From SHAN690 sp041391765 (lineage in GTDB: Bacteria > Bacteroidota > Bacteroidia > Flavobacteriales_G > Salibacteraceae), in NCBI GenBank assembly GCA_041391765.1, contig JAWKNJ010000030.1:1-64000 (forward strand): a DNA stretch of 64,000 nt, in the 5' to 3' direction. Positions 40,135 to 49,529 of the stretch are shown here, in pieces. A program made the position numbers and the translations under genes. Below the pieces are notes generated by a model that made no database searches, had not been told where the DNA came from, and saw nothing but the letters and a program-made list of their open reading frames with translations. Each line of letters opens with the position of its first letter. The stretch's first letter is position 1.

Positions 40135-42411
40135 TTGTCAGCGATTTTGAAGGCATTTCAATTCATAACAGTTCTCCTAACCCTTCCTTTGATCTCCATG
40201 GCTCAGAGTGGAAACGTTGTGGGTACGGTAATTTCCAGTGACGGTGCCTTGCCTTTTGCCACGGTGATGGTTATCGAAACGGGTGCGGGAACAACAACCG
40301 ATGAGGAAGGTAGGTTCCAGATTCAAAACTTAAACAAAGAAACATACACGCTCAAGGCCTCCTTTGTTGGGTATTCCGACCAGTCCAAGAAAGTATACTT
40401 ATCCGAAGGTGTTACACAGGTCGAATTCAACTTGCTGCCGAGTTCTCAACTGGATGAAGTTGTAGTGACAGGAACATTGAAGGAAATGAGCCGTCTGGAC
40501 AGTCCCGTTCCAGTGGAAGTCTACAGTCCCGCTTTCCTAAAGAGCAATCCAACGCCTAACATGTATGAGGCGATGCAAAATGTAAATGGCGTGCGGCCGC
40601 AACTCAATTGCAACGTTTGCAACACCGGTGACATCCATATCAATGGGTTAGAAGGCCCATACACAATGATCTTGATTGACGGAATGCCCATCGTCAGCGG
40701 ATTAGCGAGTGTTTATGGCCTTTCGGGAATTCCAAATGGAATGATCGATCGCATTGAAATCGTAAAAGGTCCTGCCTCATCGCTCTATGGATCCGAAGCA
40801 GTAGGAGGCTTGATCAATGTGATCACCAAAAAGCCGGAGGATGCGCCAGTTTTTTCAGCCGATGTAATGGGAACTTCTTGGCAGGAGTATAACATGGATA
40901 TTGCTTTTAAAGTCAACGCTGGTTCAAAGGCGTCCGTATTGACCGGAATCAACTACTTCAACTACAACAACCCGATCGATAACAACGGTGATAATTTCAC
41001 TGATGTTACCCTACAGAATCGCATCAGCGGATTTCAGAAATGGAGTATTCAACGCAAACAGAACCGCGTATTCAACATTGCGGGTCGATACCTCTACGAG
41101 GACCGCTGGGGTGGAGAATTGCAGTGGTCGCCCGAGTTTCGAGGTGGTGATTCAGTATATGCTGAAAGCATTTACACGAATCGTTGGGAATTGGTTGGAC
41201 AATATCAGCTTCCGACAGCAGAGAAACTATTGCTCTCGGTTTCCTACAACTTCCATGATCAGAACTCGGTCTATGGCCAAACGGCATATTTGGCTAATCA
41301 ACAAATTGCCTTTTCTCAATTGACATGGGATAAAAAGTTGGGTCGTCATGATTTACTTGTAGGAACAGCATTGCGCTATACGGTTTATGATGATAACACC
41401 ATCGCAACGATAGATGCCAGCAAGATTTGGTTACCGGGCATATTTGCTCAAGACGAGATCTTGCTCACAGAAAAGCAGCGTCTGTTGCTCGGAGTGCGAT
41501 ACGATTACAACTCATCACATGGCAACATTTGGACACCGCGTGCAGCCTATAAATGGTCGCCAAATCGAAAGAATGTATTTCGATTGAATGCCGGAACCGG
41601 TTTTAGGGTGATCAACTTATTTACTGAAGAACACGCGGCTTTGACAGGTGCTCGTGAAGTGGTGGTCAAAAACAAGCTTGACCCTGAGCAGAGCTATAAT
41701 GTGAACTTCAATTACGTGCGGAAGTTCTATACAAACCGTGGAAGCATTTTTGGTTTGGATTTCACTACTTGGTACACCTATTTCACAAACCAGATACTTC
41801 CTGATTATGACACCGATCCTGACTTGATTATCTATGACAACCTAGACGGATATGCGGTGACGAGGGGAACTTCGTTAAATGCAGACTTTGATGTAGCCTG
41901 GTTAGGACTTCGCGGTTTAGTTGGGGCCACTTATATGGACGTATTTCAAGTCAAGAACAACGACCTGGGAGAGTTGGAAAGGAAGCGACCTGTGTTGACC
42001 GAGCGATGGACCGGAACCTGGTCACTGACCAAAGTATTCTACAAATTCAGAACATCCATTGACTATACCGGAAATCTCTACGGTCCAATGCGATTGCCTA
42101 CTCTCGGACCGCTTGATCCCCGCGATGCAAATTCACCATGGTGGAGCATTCAAAACATTCAGGTCAAGTACAACACTGAAAATGAACGCTGGGAGTTTTA
42201 TGGTGGAGTAAAGAACCTGCTCAATTTTACACCTCCGGCCAATAGCATCGCCAGATCTCATGACCCATTCGACAAGAATGTCAGCTACGACAATCAGGGA
42301 AATGTCATTTCAAATGCGTCTAATCCTTATGCCTTGACCTTTGATCCATCTTATGTCTATGCTCCAAATCAAGGGATAAGGGGGTTTGCCGGGTTGAGGC
42401 TGAAATGGTGA
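40135..42411 (+). CDS. TonB-dependent receptor, likely metal or metallophore uptake
   Basis: 758 residues from TTG 40135; no in-frame ATG precedes the signal peptide (FQFITVLLTLPLISMAQ). A carboxypeptidase-regulatory-like domain (GTVISSDGALPFATVMVIE, TYTLKASFVGYSDQ) is followed by a plug (PNMYEAMQNVNGVRPQ, DGMPIVSGLASVYGLSG, RIEIVKGPASSLYGSEAVGG) and a 22-strand barrel. A CNVCNTGDIHINGL segment puts two Cys in the plug. Location opposite a DtxR/MntR regulator implies regulated metal uptake; the identity of the metal is unknown. Confidence 0.88.
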   Translation: MSAILKAFQFITVLLTLPLISMAQSGNVVGTVISSDGALPFATVMVIETGAGTTTDEEGRFQIQNLNKETYTLKASFVGYSDQSKKVYLSEGVTQVEFNLLPSSQLDEVVVTGTLKEMSRLDSPVPVEVYSPAFLKSNPTPNMYEAMQNVNGVRPQLNCNVCNTGDIHINGLEGPYTMILIDGMPIVSGLASVYGLSGIPNGMIDRIEIVKGPASSLYGSEAVGGLINVITKKPEDAPVFSADVMGTSWQEYNMDIAFKVNAGSKASVLTGINYFNYNNPIDNNGDNFTDVTLQNRISGFQKWSIQRKQNRVFNIAGRYLYEDRWGGELQWSPEFRGGDSVYAESIYTNRWELVGQYQLPTAEKLLLSVSYNFHDQNSVYGQTAYLANQQIAFSQLTWDKKLGRHDLLVGTALRYTVYDDNTIATIDASKIWLPGIFAQDEILLTEKQRLLLGVRYDYNSSHGNIWTPRAAYKWSPNRKNVFRLNAGTGFRVINLFTEEHAALTGAREVVVKNKLDPEQSYNVNFNYVRKFYTNRGSIFGLDFTTWYTYFTNQILPDYDTDPDLIIYDNLDGYAVTRGTSLNADFDVAWLGLRGLVGATYMDVFQVKNNDLGELERKRPVLTERWTGTWSLTKVFYKFRTSIDYTGNLYGPMRLPTLGPLDPRDANSPWWSIQNIQVKYNTENERWEFYGGVKNLLNFTPPANSIARSHDPFDKNVSYDNQGNVISNASNPYALTFDPSYVYAPNQGIRGFAGLRLKW

Positions 42412-44802
42412 TTATACTTTAAACCCGATAATACACACATCGTCAATTTGCTCGTGAGCACCTTTCCATTGCTCGAACTCTGCCTCAAGAGATGCTCGTT
42501 GCTCAGAGGCTGACAACTTATGTAATGATTGCAGCAGGCTCTTAAAGTTGGAATACTTGTATTTCTTTCCTTTTTCGCCACCAAATTGATCTGGAAATCC
42601 ATCACTGAAGATATACAGACTGTCACCGGATTTTAATCGTATGGTGTGGTTTTGATAGGGTGTGCGGGCGTGATGTTTTCCAATAGGTTGCTTGTCAGCT
42701 TTGATTTCAGAGAGTTCATTTTGGCTGATAATCCACAGAGGATTATTGGCACCAGCCCATTCAAGTTTATTCGTTGCAGTGTGGAGCGCACATAAAGAGA
42801 CGTCCATTCCATCCTTCACGTCCTCGCTGCTTTTGGCGAACGTTTCGGTTACAATTTCTGCAGCTTTATCAAGTATTTGAGCTGGCGATCTCAATTCAAA
42901 TTCTCTCACTGCGCGGTTCAGAGCATTGTTGCAAACCACCGAGACGAATGCACCCGGAACCCCATGTCCGGTGCAATCAGCAGCAGCAAAAAATACCGTT
43001 GCGCCAATCTTTTCCATCCAATAAAAATCACCGGCTACTATATCCTTAGGCAAGTAAAGAACAAACGAGTTTGGAATTGCTTTTTGGAATGAGTCAAGTG
43101 AAGGCATGATCGCGTCCTGTAGTCTTTTGGCATAGGTAATTGAGTCAGTGATTTCCCTGTTCTTTTCTTCGATTTGTTCCTTTTGTTCGTGAAGCTGAGC
43201 ATTGATTCGCTTCTTTTCCTCATTTCTTCGATACAGTAGAAATACTAAGCCAAGAATGATCAATGTGATAATACTAAAAGCCGCAATCAGCAATCGATTC
43301 CGCTGAAGCTTTTCTTCTTGTAGTTGGCTTAGTGCCTTCATGCGATCAGCCTCTTTTTGAGCCTTCAGCGCAGATAACTCGCTATCACTCAATTGTGCGC
43401 GAAGAGCTTCCAGCTCTTTCATGCGTTCACTCAATAAACTGTCATAGCGTTCTTCTATGGTGTCCAGCTCCACTAAGGCGCGTTCCACTCGTCTTTCCAC
43501 ATCGCTGCTGTCCAGGGTAAGCAATGAAATCAGACTATCAAGTTGATTGTCAATGCTCAGATCACTTTGTTTGGTCGAACTGATGAGTTTTCCGTGTTCG
43601 TAGATACGCTGCTCTAAAACCTTACCTGATTTCTCCATAATTAACATGGGACCGTGCAACGTATCGTTGAGAAATATTGCAGAAACTGCCAGATTCCCAT
43701 TAGGGTAATAAACATATTGCTGACCGTTCTTGCGTCCGGTGTCGTCAAACTGAAAATCCGCCTTCAAGTTTCCTTGTTTGTAGAACAGATCGAAGTCAGC
43801 TACCTTTCTTTTGATGGAACGATCATAACTTCCCCGTGACTCAACCTCACCGGTTTCATAGTAAGTGGTGAAATTGCCGTTGAAACGATCATTTATGAAC
43901 ATAAGATCGAGTTCTTTGTTTTGATTCGGGAAAAACCTCGTCCACCGCTGCTCTTTCAGCCCATCGACATAATCGCCTTCATAAACCTTATGATGATCGG
44001 CAAAGCGATCATCATCGCTTTCAGACCCGAAATAAACCCAGCCTCCCTGGCGGTTGAGGTTGCTGTCCACGATATTGATCGTGTCACTGTCATATACCAC
44101 TCCGATTTTTTTTGATACAATATCTTGAACCGGCTCGGCTCTCGCAAATACTCCCATTCTTCTTTCCTCCAATTCCTCAGGTTTACGTTGGCGATTGACA
44201 TACATCTTGTTAGCGTCTTCTTCCATAGACTTGGCTTGAAGTTCTTCCCGAAGGGTGAAATTCTGTACCGTGGAGTCGAGGCTGAACATGATCTTACTTG
44301 TGAGCCCCTCCACCGGTGGCCCCACTATGCCGTTTTCGTAAGGTTCAAGCGACCCGGATGTGCTGTATTCCGGAATTCGATTACCCCATTTTTTGTTCAT
44401 GATGGACATGGCCTCAGAATTTGTGAATGTCAATACGTCTACGATCCTTCGTCTGTATGATGGTTTAATGAACACTACCTGGTATTCGCGCTGTAAGTCC
44501 ACATAGAATTCATACTGTCCCTGATCATTTGTTTTAAGTTTGCCCAAAGACTCATAGTTGGGGACAAAATCCGGGTTGATCTTGACGTTTTCACCAACCT
44601 TGAGATAGCGCTCATTTCTGTTTGTAAGAAGTTTCACCTCAATCATTACAGCACCTAGTGGCTTAGTCCAAGTGGAATCAGTGTAAAGTCGACCGTGAAT
44701 TTTGAGCAAGGCACGTGTCCGGCCAAAGTTGTTTTTCAGGGTTTGAGAGAAAGCGGCAGTCGTCAATAACAGGATGAACAGGGTTGTCAGGGTTCGCTGC
44801 AT
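42412..44802 (-). CDS. SpoIIE-type PP2C phosphatase with MORN-like repeats and coiled coil
   Basis: About 796 residues from ATG 44802, with signal peptide. The periplasmic part has a beta-rich start, then antitoxin/MORN-like repeats (YYETGEVESRGSYDRS, FDDTGRKNGQQYVYYPNGNLAVS, LHGPMLIMEKSGKVLEQ). A long coiled coil and a membrane helix (LLIAAFSIITLIILGLVFLLY) precede a second coiled coil (HEQKEQIEEKNREITDSI) and a C-terminal SpoIIE domain with metal-site motifs DIVAGDFYWMEKIG, AAADCTGHGVPGAFVSV and SDGFPDQFGG. It probably passes an envelope signal to a cytosolic Ser/Thr phosphatase. Start at 44802 gives a typical signal peptide; ATG 44808 is possible. Confidence 0.85.
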   Translation of the reverse strand: MQRTLTTLFILLLTTAAFSQTLKNNFGRTRALLKIHGRLYTDSTWTKPLGAVMIEVKLLTNRNERYLKVGENVKINPDFVPNYESLGKLKTNDQGQYEFYVDLQREYQVVFIKPSYRRRIVDVLTFTNSEAMSIMNKKWGNRIPEYSTSGSLEPYENGIVGPPVEGLTSKIMFSLDSTVQNFTLREELQAKSMEEDANKMYVNRQRKPEELEERRMGVFARAEPVQDIVSKKIGVVYDSDTINIVDSNLNRQGGWVYFGSESDDDRFADHHKVYEGDYVDGLKEQRWTRFFPNQNKELDLMFINDRFNGNFTTYYETGEVESRGSYDRSIKRKVADFDLFYKQGNLKADFQFDDTGRKNGQQYVYYPNGNLAVSAIFLNDTLHGPMLIMEKSGKVLEQRIYEHGKLISSTKQSDLSIDNQLDSLISLLTLDSSDVERRVERALVELDTIEERYDSLLSERMKELEALRAQLSDSELSALKAQKEADRMKALSQLQEEKLQRNRLLIAAFSIITLIILGLVFLLYRRNEEKKRINAQLHEQKEQIEEKNREITDSITYAKRLQDAIMPSLDSFQKAIPNSFVLYLPKDIVAGDFYWMEKIGATVFFAAADCTGHGVPGAFVSVVCNNALNRAVREFELRSPAQILDKAAEIVTETFAKSSEDVKDGMDVSLCALHTATNKLEWAGANNPLWIISQNELSEIKADKQPIGKHHARTPYQNHTIRLKSGDSLYIFSDGFPDQFGGEKGKKYKYSNFKSLLQSLHKLSASEQRASLEAEFEQWKGAHEQIDDVCIIGFKV

Positions 44803-44922
44803 GCACACAATTGTAGGAAATAATCAAAAGAAGGTGAGTACATACCCAAGGATGTCAAAGATGTTTTAATCTCATTGTTTTTTTTTCTTTCTATTCAAAA
44901 TGAGGTTTTTAACTTTATCACC

Positions 44923-46353
44923 ATGAGCCGCGATCAAATTTTCTCGTTGTTGATTTTGGTGGCGTGTTTCCTAGGCTGTGCTTCTGGCATCCAATCGCAG
45001 TGTTATGATCTCAAACTTTCCGAAGAATACGCGGAAGCATATGCGTTTCCAAAGCAGTGTATGACCGCGCTGCATGACCAGCGGGGTAGAGCCTTTTTGT
45101 ATACGGCCAACCTGACTCACGGCCTGACAATCTATGATATTGAGTTAGCGGGACTTGCAGAGGTTATGAATATTCCAACATCAGACATGGATGACTTGGC
45201 CGTAACTAGCATTTGGCAGGAAGGCGATTACCTCTATGCTGCCTTGGGCGATCATTTTTCTGATAATGAGAACTCCGGAATGGCCATTATCGATGTCAGC
45301 GATCCTCAGTTAGCAACGGTAAAGGATGTATGGAAACGCAGCTCAGCTAATGGAGGAGCTGGCATTGTTAGGGTCTCAGGTAATCATGCCTTTTTGGGCG
45401 CCATGCAGCACGGTCTGGTTATTCTCGACATCACCAACAAAAGTGATATTCAATTCGTTTCGGAATTTGTTCCTGACGTTAACTACCCAGAATCTAATCC
45501 CGACCCCGCCAAGTACAATGCCCGCGGTATGGATATTCGTGATGAGTTGGTTTACCTCTGTTACGATGCTGGCGGAGTTCGGATCATAGATGTTTCTGAC
45601 GTTAACAACCCATCGGAGAAAGGACGCTACAGTTTGCCCGCATTAAACGGTCTTCCAAGGGCCTATAACAATTGCGTGGTCAGTGGAAACTACCTCTACG
45701 TGGCAATTGACTACTGCGGCATGGAAATATTGGACGTCTCCGATCCTGCAAGTGTCACCCAAGTTGCATGGTGGAATGAGTGGAACTGCGAAACGGCTGA
45801 AAACAATTGGTTTAACAGTCCAGGTCATACGAACGAGATTTCCTATTTGCCCGATTGTAACATTATTGGGATGTCGGCCGGCAAGAGTGAGGCCGTTTTC
45901 GTAGATGTGGGTGATCCACAGAATCCATTCCTGTGTTCTACGTTTGGAAATACCTCCAATAGTCAGGGTACATGGGGAATCAGTGTCTATGAAGATGTGT
46001 TTTATCTGGGATACATCTTTGTCCCTTTGGGTATACCGTTCTTCTCAAACTATGGGGGAGTAAAGGCTGTTTCAGTTGATCATTCATGCGCTTTATCGGT
46101 GGGAGATTTGAAACAATCATCACATCTCACCACGTTTTATGACCCCACTTTGGACCATCTGGTTGTCAATACCGGAGATATAAAGACTCCTGAAATAATC
46201 ATTTCAGTGCATGATATGCTGGGACGACAGCTGATCAGGCAAGCGCTCGATGAGGGTCGTACAATTGGGTTAAACAGGACAGTCTCAGGTCCTGTGGTTG
46301 TAACAGCGGAATGGGGCGGAATCATGGAGCATCATTGGGTTGCGATTCCTTAA
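44923..46353 (+). CDS. Secreted LVIVD/beta-propeller protein
   Basis: 476 residues from ATG 44923 (MSRDQIFSLLILVACFLGC). It carries LVIVD-type repeats: HGLTIYDIE, GMAIIDVSDPQLATV, GLVILDITNKSD, GVRIIDVSDVNNPSEK, GMEILDVSDPASVT, forming a propeller. The C-terminal part (IIISVHDMLGRQLIRQALD and PVVVTAEWGG) resembles a T9SS type A sorting domain. Probably a surface or secreted binding protein. Confidence 0.8.
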   Translation: MSRDQIFSLLILVACFLGCASGIQSQCYDLKLSEEYAEAYAFPKQCMTALHDQRGRAFLYTANLTHGLTIYDIELAGLAEVMNIPTSDMDDLAVTSIWQEGDYLYAALGDHFSDNENSGMAIIDVSDPQLATVKDVWKRSSANGGAGIVRVSGNHAFLGAMQHGLVILDITNKSDIQFVSEFVPDVNYPESNPDPAKYNARGMDIRDELVYLCYDAGGVRIIDVSDVNNPSEKGRYSLPALNGLPRAYNNCVVSGNYLYVAIDYCGMEILDVSDPASVTQVAWWNEWNCETAENNWFNSPGHTNEISYLPDCNIIGMSAGKSEAVFVDVGDPQNPFLCSTFGNTSNSQGTWGISVYEDVFYLGYIFVPLGIPFFSNYGGVKAVSVDHSCALSVGDLKQSSHLTTFYDPTLDHLVVNTGDIKTPEIIISVHDMLGRQLIRQALDEGRTIGLNRTVSGPVVVTAEWGGIMEHHWVAIP

Positions 46354-46358
46354 ACGGC

Positions 46359-46847
46359 TTATCGTGTCAACCCGTGGATGACGTCTTTGTGCTGAGGGAA
46401 CTGATGAATAAGCTCGTTTCGCTCAGCCAATTCAAAATCAGCAAAATCAAATCCAGGAGCGACTGTGCAACTGACTAATGACCACGAACTACTCTCAATT
46501 ACCTCAGCGGCAAACCAATCCCCTCCTTTCACACAGAGTTGAGGCACTTGGCCTTTGCTAATTTCAAGACCAATTAGGTGTTCAGTATGCTGGCCTGTTG
46601 GTGAAATCGTGTGCAAACGAATCGGTGATCCTTGATGGAAAAACCAAAACTCATCTTGTTTGATTCGATGGAAGGCTGAGAATGCATCCGATGTAAGTAA
46701 GAAGTAAATGCACGTGCTTGCAGAGCGAGGTCCGAATCCAACGTCCACGCTTTCTTTACTACGATACATTTCTTTGAAATATCCTCCCTCCGGATGAGAT
46801 AGTAGCCTGAGTTGCTCAATAACCTCCTTGGCTGTTTTCATCTTCAA
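46359..46847 (-). CDS. DUF985 cupin protein
   Basis: 162 residues; LLSHPEGGYFKEMYRS, STCIYFLLTSDAFSAFHRIKQDEFWFFHQGSPI, LGLEISKG-like region and VAPGFDFADFELA match the cupin_5/DUF985 family. Function unknown; fold resembles sugar epimerases. It overlaps the upstream gene (ATGA), so the two are cotranslated. Confidence 0.9.
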   Translation of the reverse strand: MKMKTAKEVIEQLRLLSHPEGGYFKEMYRSKESVDVGFGPRSASTCIYFLLTSDAFSAFHRIKQDEFWFFHQGSPIRLHTISPTGQHTEHLIGLEISKGQVPQLCVKGGDWFAAEVIESSSWSLVSCTVAPGFDFADFELAERNELIHQFPQHKDVIHGLTR

Positions 46848-47278
46848 ATCAATTCTGTCAATGGATGAAGGTCAGGTGTGATCCAAGAATGACGTGCTTT
46901 TATCGAGAATAGCAGTCCTGAGCTATAATATCGCAATGGGAATTTGGATGCACTGAATTCCGAAGATATGAATGAGTTAGTGGCCGCGTACACATCGTCA
47001 TTTCTGTGGGTATTTAAATATTGCCGTGCAACCCAAAGCCAGAATTTAGTAATCGTTTCGTGATATCCATCCGTGTCACTATTCACAGTTCCAACACTTA
47101 CATTATGTCGAGTAATTAAGTCTCTGACGAGGTCCATAGCTGCTTTATCATCATGATTCCAACAATACCAAATCGCTACCACCAAATGCGCTTCATGAGT
47201 CCACTCCGACTTCGGTAGACTTTGTTTTTCGAATCGGCCAATCAGGGAATTGATTTCTTCAGATGAATAGGCAATCAT
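46844..47278 (-). CDS. Conserved hypothetical protein
   Basis: 144-residue cytosolic protein with a WTHEAHLVVAIWYC motif and a TVNSDTDGYHETITKFWLW motif, found in several uncharacterised proteins of this size. The conserved His residues could form a metal or catalytic site. Part of a four-gene run (48017 to 46359) of small cytosolic proteins. Confidence 0.7.
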   Translation of the reverse strand: MIAYSSEEINSLIGRFEKQSLPKSEWTHEAHLVVAIWYCWNHDDKAAMDLVRDLITRHNVSVGTVNSDTDGYHETITKFWLWVARQYLNTHRNDDVYAATNSFISSEFSASKFPLRYYSSGLLFSIKARHSWITPDLHPLTELI

Positions 47279-47282
47279 TTCC

Positions 47283-47621
47283 TTACTTAAAGGTTAGGAC
47301 CTTACCTTTCTCCAACAGCAAATTCTTTCCTTCTTTCCAACTTGGCAATGCATCACTATCGTAGGTGTAGGTTCGAATTACTCTGGCGATTTCCTTACTA
47401 TGTTTCATTGCCTCGAGGTGCTCACCGCTGCGCGCAAACGCTTTCAAATCCTCTTCATTATTCCACAATGACATCGTGTAATGCTTAGTCCAGAAGCCGG
47501 TTGATCGGTATTCAACACAGGTAGTTCTTTTCAGCTGCGAAATGATCTTCATTGCGCGATAGGAGAGGGCAAAGAATTTTATAGGTCCTTTCAATTCCAG
47601 TGATGTAACGGTAACTTTCAT
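47283..47621 (-). CDS. DUF3291/antibiotic-biosynthesis-monooxygenase-like small protein
   Basis: 112 residues: MKVTVTSLELKGPIKFFALS, STGFWTKHYTMSLWNNEEDLKAFARSGEHLEAMKHS. The Trp-rich TKHYTMSLW and FARSGEHLEAM pattern fits the dimeric alpha/beta-barrel group (DUF3291/spheroidene monooxygenase-like). Function unknown. It starts 9 nt after the previous gene's stop. Confidence 0.72.
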   Translation of the reverse strand: MKVTVTSLELKGPIKFFALSYRAMKIISQLKRTTCVEYRSTGFWTKHYTMSLWNNEEDLKAFARSGEHLEAMKHSKEIARVIRTYTYDSDALPSWKEGKNLLLEKGKVLTFK

Positions 47622-47630
47622 CGCTGGTTA

Positions 47631-48017
47631 TTAGAGTCGTTCTAGAACCCCTTTTCGTTTCACGATGTTTTTGTAATCCCACTGAATCGAGCGCGATTTC
47701 TCAAGCCATCGTTTGAGGTCTTCTGAATTGATTTGGTCTACAGATGTGTAGCGTTTTTCGGCAGCCTTAAACTTGCCTTCCATCTTCAGTTCGGGTTCGT
47801 CAAAAGACTGACCGCTCCAAAACAATAAGCGAACACAATCTTTCAGTTTATGGTATCCAACGACAGGATTTCCATTCAAAAACCATACGGGATGAGCGTG
47901 CCAGATTTTATACTCAGCCTCAGGTAAATTTGTGATAATCTCTTTTGATAGTCGATCGCAAATCGCCTTGTCCATTGGCGATTGCATATCATGGTAGGCT
48001 GATATTTCCAAATGCAT
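47631..48017 (-). CDS. DUF1801 (YdhG-like) protein
   Basis: About 128 residues from ATG 48017. IITNLPEAEYKIWHAHPVWFLNGNPVVGYHKLKDCVRLLFWSG matches the YdhG-like DUF1801 fold. The frame is open to ATG 48059, but the conserved core begins well inside, so the exact start is uncertain. Function of the family is unknown. Confidence 0.75.
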   Translation of the reverse strand: MHLEISAYHDMQSPMDKAICDRLSKEIITNLPEAEYKIWHAHPVWFLNGNPVVGYHKLKDCVRLLFWSGQSFDEPELKMEGKFKAAEKRYTSVDQINSEDLKRWLEKSRSIQWDYKNIVKRKGVLERL

Positions 48018-48082
48018 AGGGTCGAAGATATCGAACAACAAATGAATGGCGTATTTCAAAAGAAAACCAACAACACATGCAT

Positions 48083-49450
48083 CTAAAAGGCATGCTCAAA
48101 TATGAAGAAGAACTGATGGTCTTCCTGAGAAACAGCATAATCCAAGCGAAGGATGGTACTGAGATTCCACGCAACACGAAGACCAATGCCTTCAGACACT
48201 CTGAGGCGATTGATATTTAATGCATCCGATGGCTGCTGAAATACACTGCCGGCATCCACGAATGGGACAGCACTTAATGCGATATCCTGTTTCAGAACAC
48301 TAAAATCAAGGAATCGTGTCCTAAGCTCAGAGTTGAAGAAATACATGCCACGATCCAGAAAGCGACTTTGCTTATAGCCTCGCAGCGTATGCGCTCCGCC
48401 CAAACCTTCAATGCTTCCTTCTGAGCTCCATTCATCTTGGTATTCGAAGAACGGTGATTCACCAAATGTATAGCCGACTCCAAATCGATTGGCAAAAACC
48501 ATCTTCTTCATCGCATTGGGAAATAGCTTATGGTAATATTTCACTTGCCCAAAGAGCTTATCCATATTGAAGTCAGAGCCCAAGGCGCGATTCGAAAACT
48601 CATTTGTGATTTCGGCAAAAACTCCACGATTTGGATCCGGTTCGAAATCTCTGGTGTCATAGACAACTCCCAACTGCAAGAAGCTAATAGTCGACTTCCC
48701 TTCTCCTAATAGACCGTTGTTCAGTTTGTCGTATTGAATTCTAGATAAACTATCACTTGGCGTGGTGATATCAAGTCCTGCTAGCTCACCACCAATGAGG
48801 ATTCTCATTTTACTATCTAGCATTGCGTATTCTCCACTCACATTCAGGATGTATTCCTGTTTGGTATAGTTGTTAAAGTCCGCATAGCCACCTGTCAAGC
48901 TGTTGCTGTAAGCATTATAAGTGGTCCCTTCAAAAGCCGGTTGTGGAATCTGATCCGCTTTCGAAATATTGCCTAAATCATCCAGCGTTCGATCCGTGAT
49001 CCCGAAGTAGAGCAAGTTGGGATTGATCTCATACGCCAATTCTCCCCGAAGTCGCCATTTTGTCCGAAACAGGTAGGGCTTGTCAACGGTAAATGCGATC
49101 TCGCGTTGTTGGTTTGATGTGTTGAACAAGGCTACATCGATCTTCGTTAAATAGGGCGTGTATTCAAAAAAGGGATTGTCCCTTTTACCATTGAAAATGA
49201 TCGATCCTTCTACACCATATCCAAATCCATTGATCGGGTCGCTGCTTATGTCGGGAATTCCGGTTAAGTAGGTGCCCTCACGTTTATCGGCCAACTCTAG
49301 TGAATCGAGTCGCTTGATGTGCGAAATGGTAAAGGGAAGGTTGTTGGTTGAATCAGTTTGTTGGGCAACTGCGGATAAACCAAAGCAAATGAATAAAGAA
49401 GTTAAGCGGGCTCGAAGTACCTCTGGTTTTCTGCTAGTTAATCGCGTCAT
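48083..49450 (-). CDS. Omp85-family outer-membrane protein (POTRA-less)
   Basis: 455 residues with signal peptide (FICFGLSAVAQ). The protein is almost entirely a beta-barrel: alternating strand patterns through NGFGYGVEGSIIFNGKRDN, ATYSFLQLGVVYDTRDFEPDPNRGVFAEI, EGLGGAHTLRGYKQSRFLDRG and a C-terminal FEHAF. RGY in the GGAHTLRGYKQ loop is the Omp85 signature. No POTRA domains are visible, so it resembles the surface-antigen or lipase-translocator branch. It may insert or export an unknown partner. Confidence 0.82.
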   Translation of the reverse strand: MTRLTSRKPEVLRARLTSLFICFGLSAVAQQTDSTNNLPFTISHIKRLDSLELADKREGTYLTGIPDISSDPINGFGYGVEGSIIFNGKRDNPFFEYTPYLTKIDVALFNTSNQQREIAFTVDKPYLFRTKWRLRGELAYEINPNLLYFGITDRTLDDLGNISKADQIPQPAFEGTTYNAYSNSLTGGYADFNNYTKQEYILNVSGEYAMLDSKMRILIGGELAGLDITTPSDSLSRIQYDKLNNGLLGEGKSTISFLQLGVVYDTRDFEPDPNRGVFAEITNEFSNRALGSDFNMDKLFGQVKYYHKLFPNAMKKMVFANRFGVGYTFGESPFFEYQDEWSSEGSIEGLGGAHTLRGYKQSRFLDRGMYFFNSELRTRFLDFSVLKQDIALSAVPFVDAGSVFQQPSDALNINRLRVSEGIGLRVAWNLSTILRLDYAVSQEDHQFFFIFEHAF

Positions 49451-49529
49451 TTCCAGCTCGAACGTACATTCAATTCAGAATGACCACGAATCAATTAACG
49501 TTTTGTTAGGCTAAGCAGCTCAAGGAGAA

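Noticed and set aside
42774..43049. 91-codon frame opposite the SpoIIE phosphatase
   Set aside because: Antisense shadow of the phosphatase domain; composition is not protein-like.
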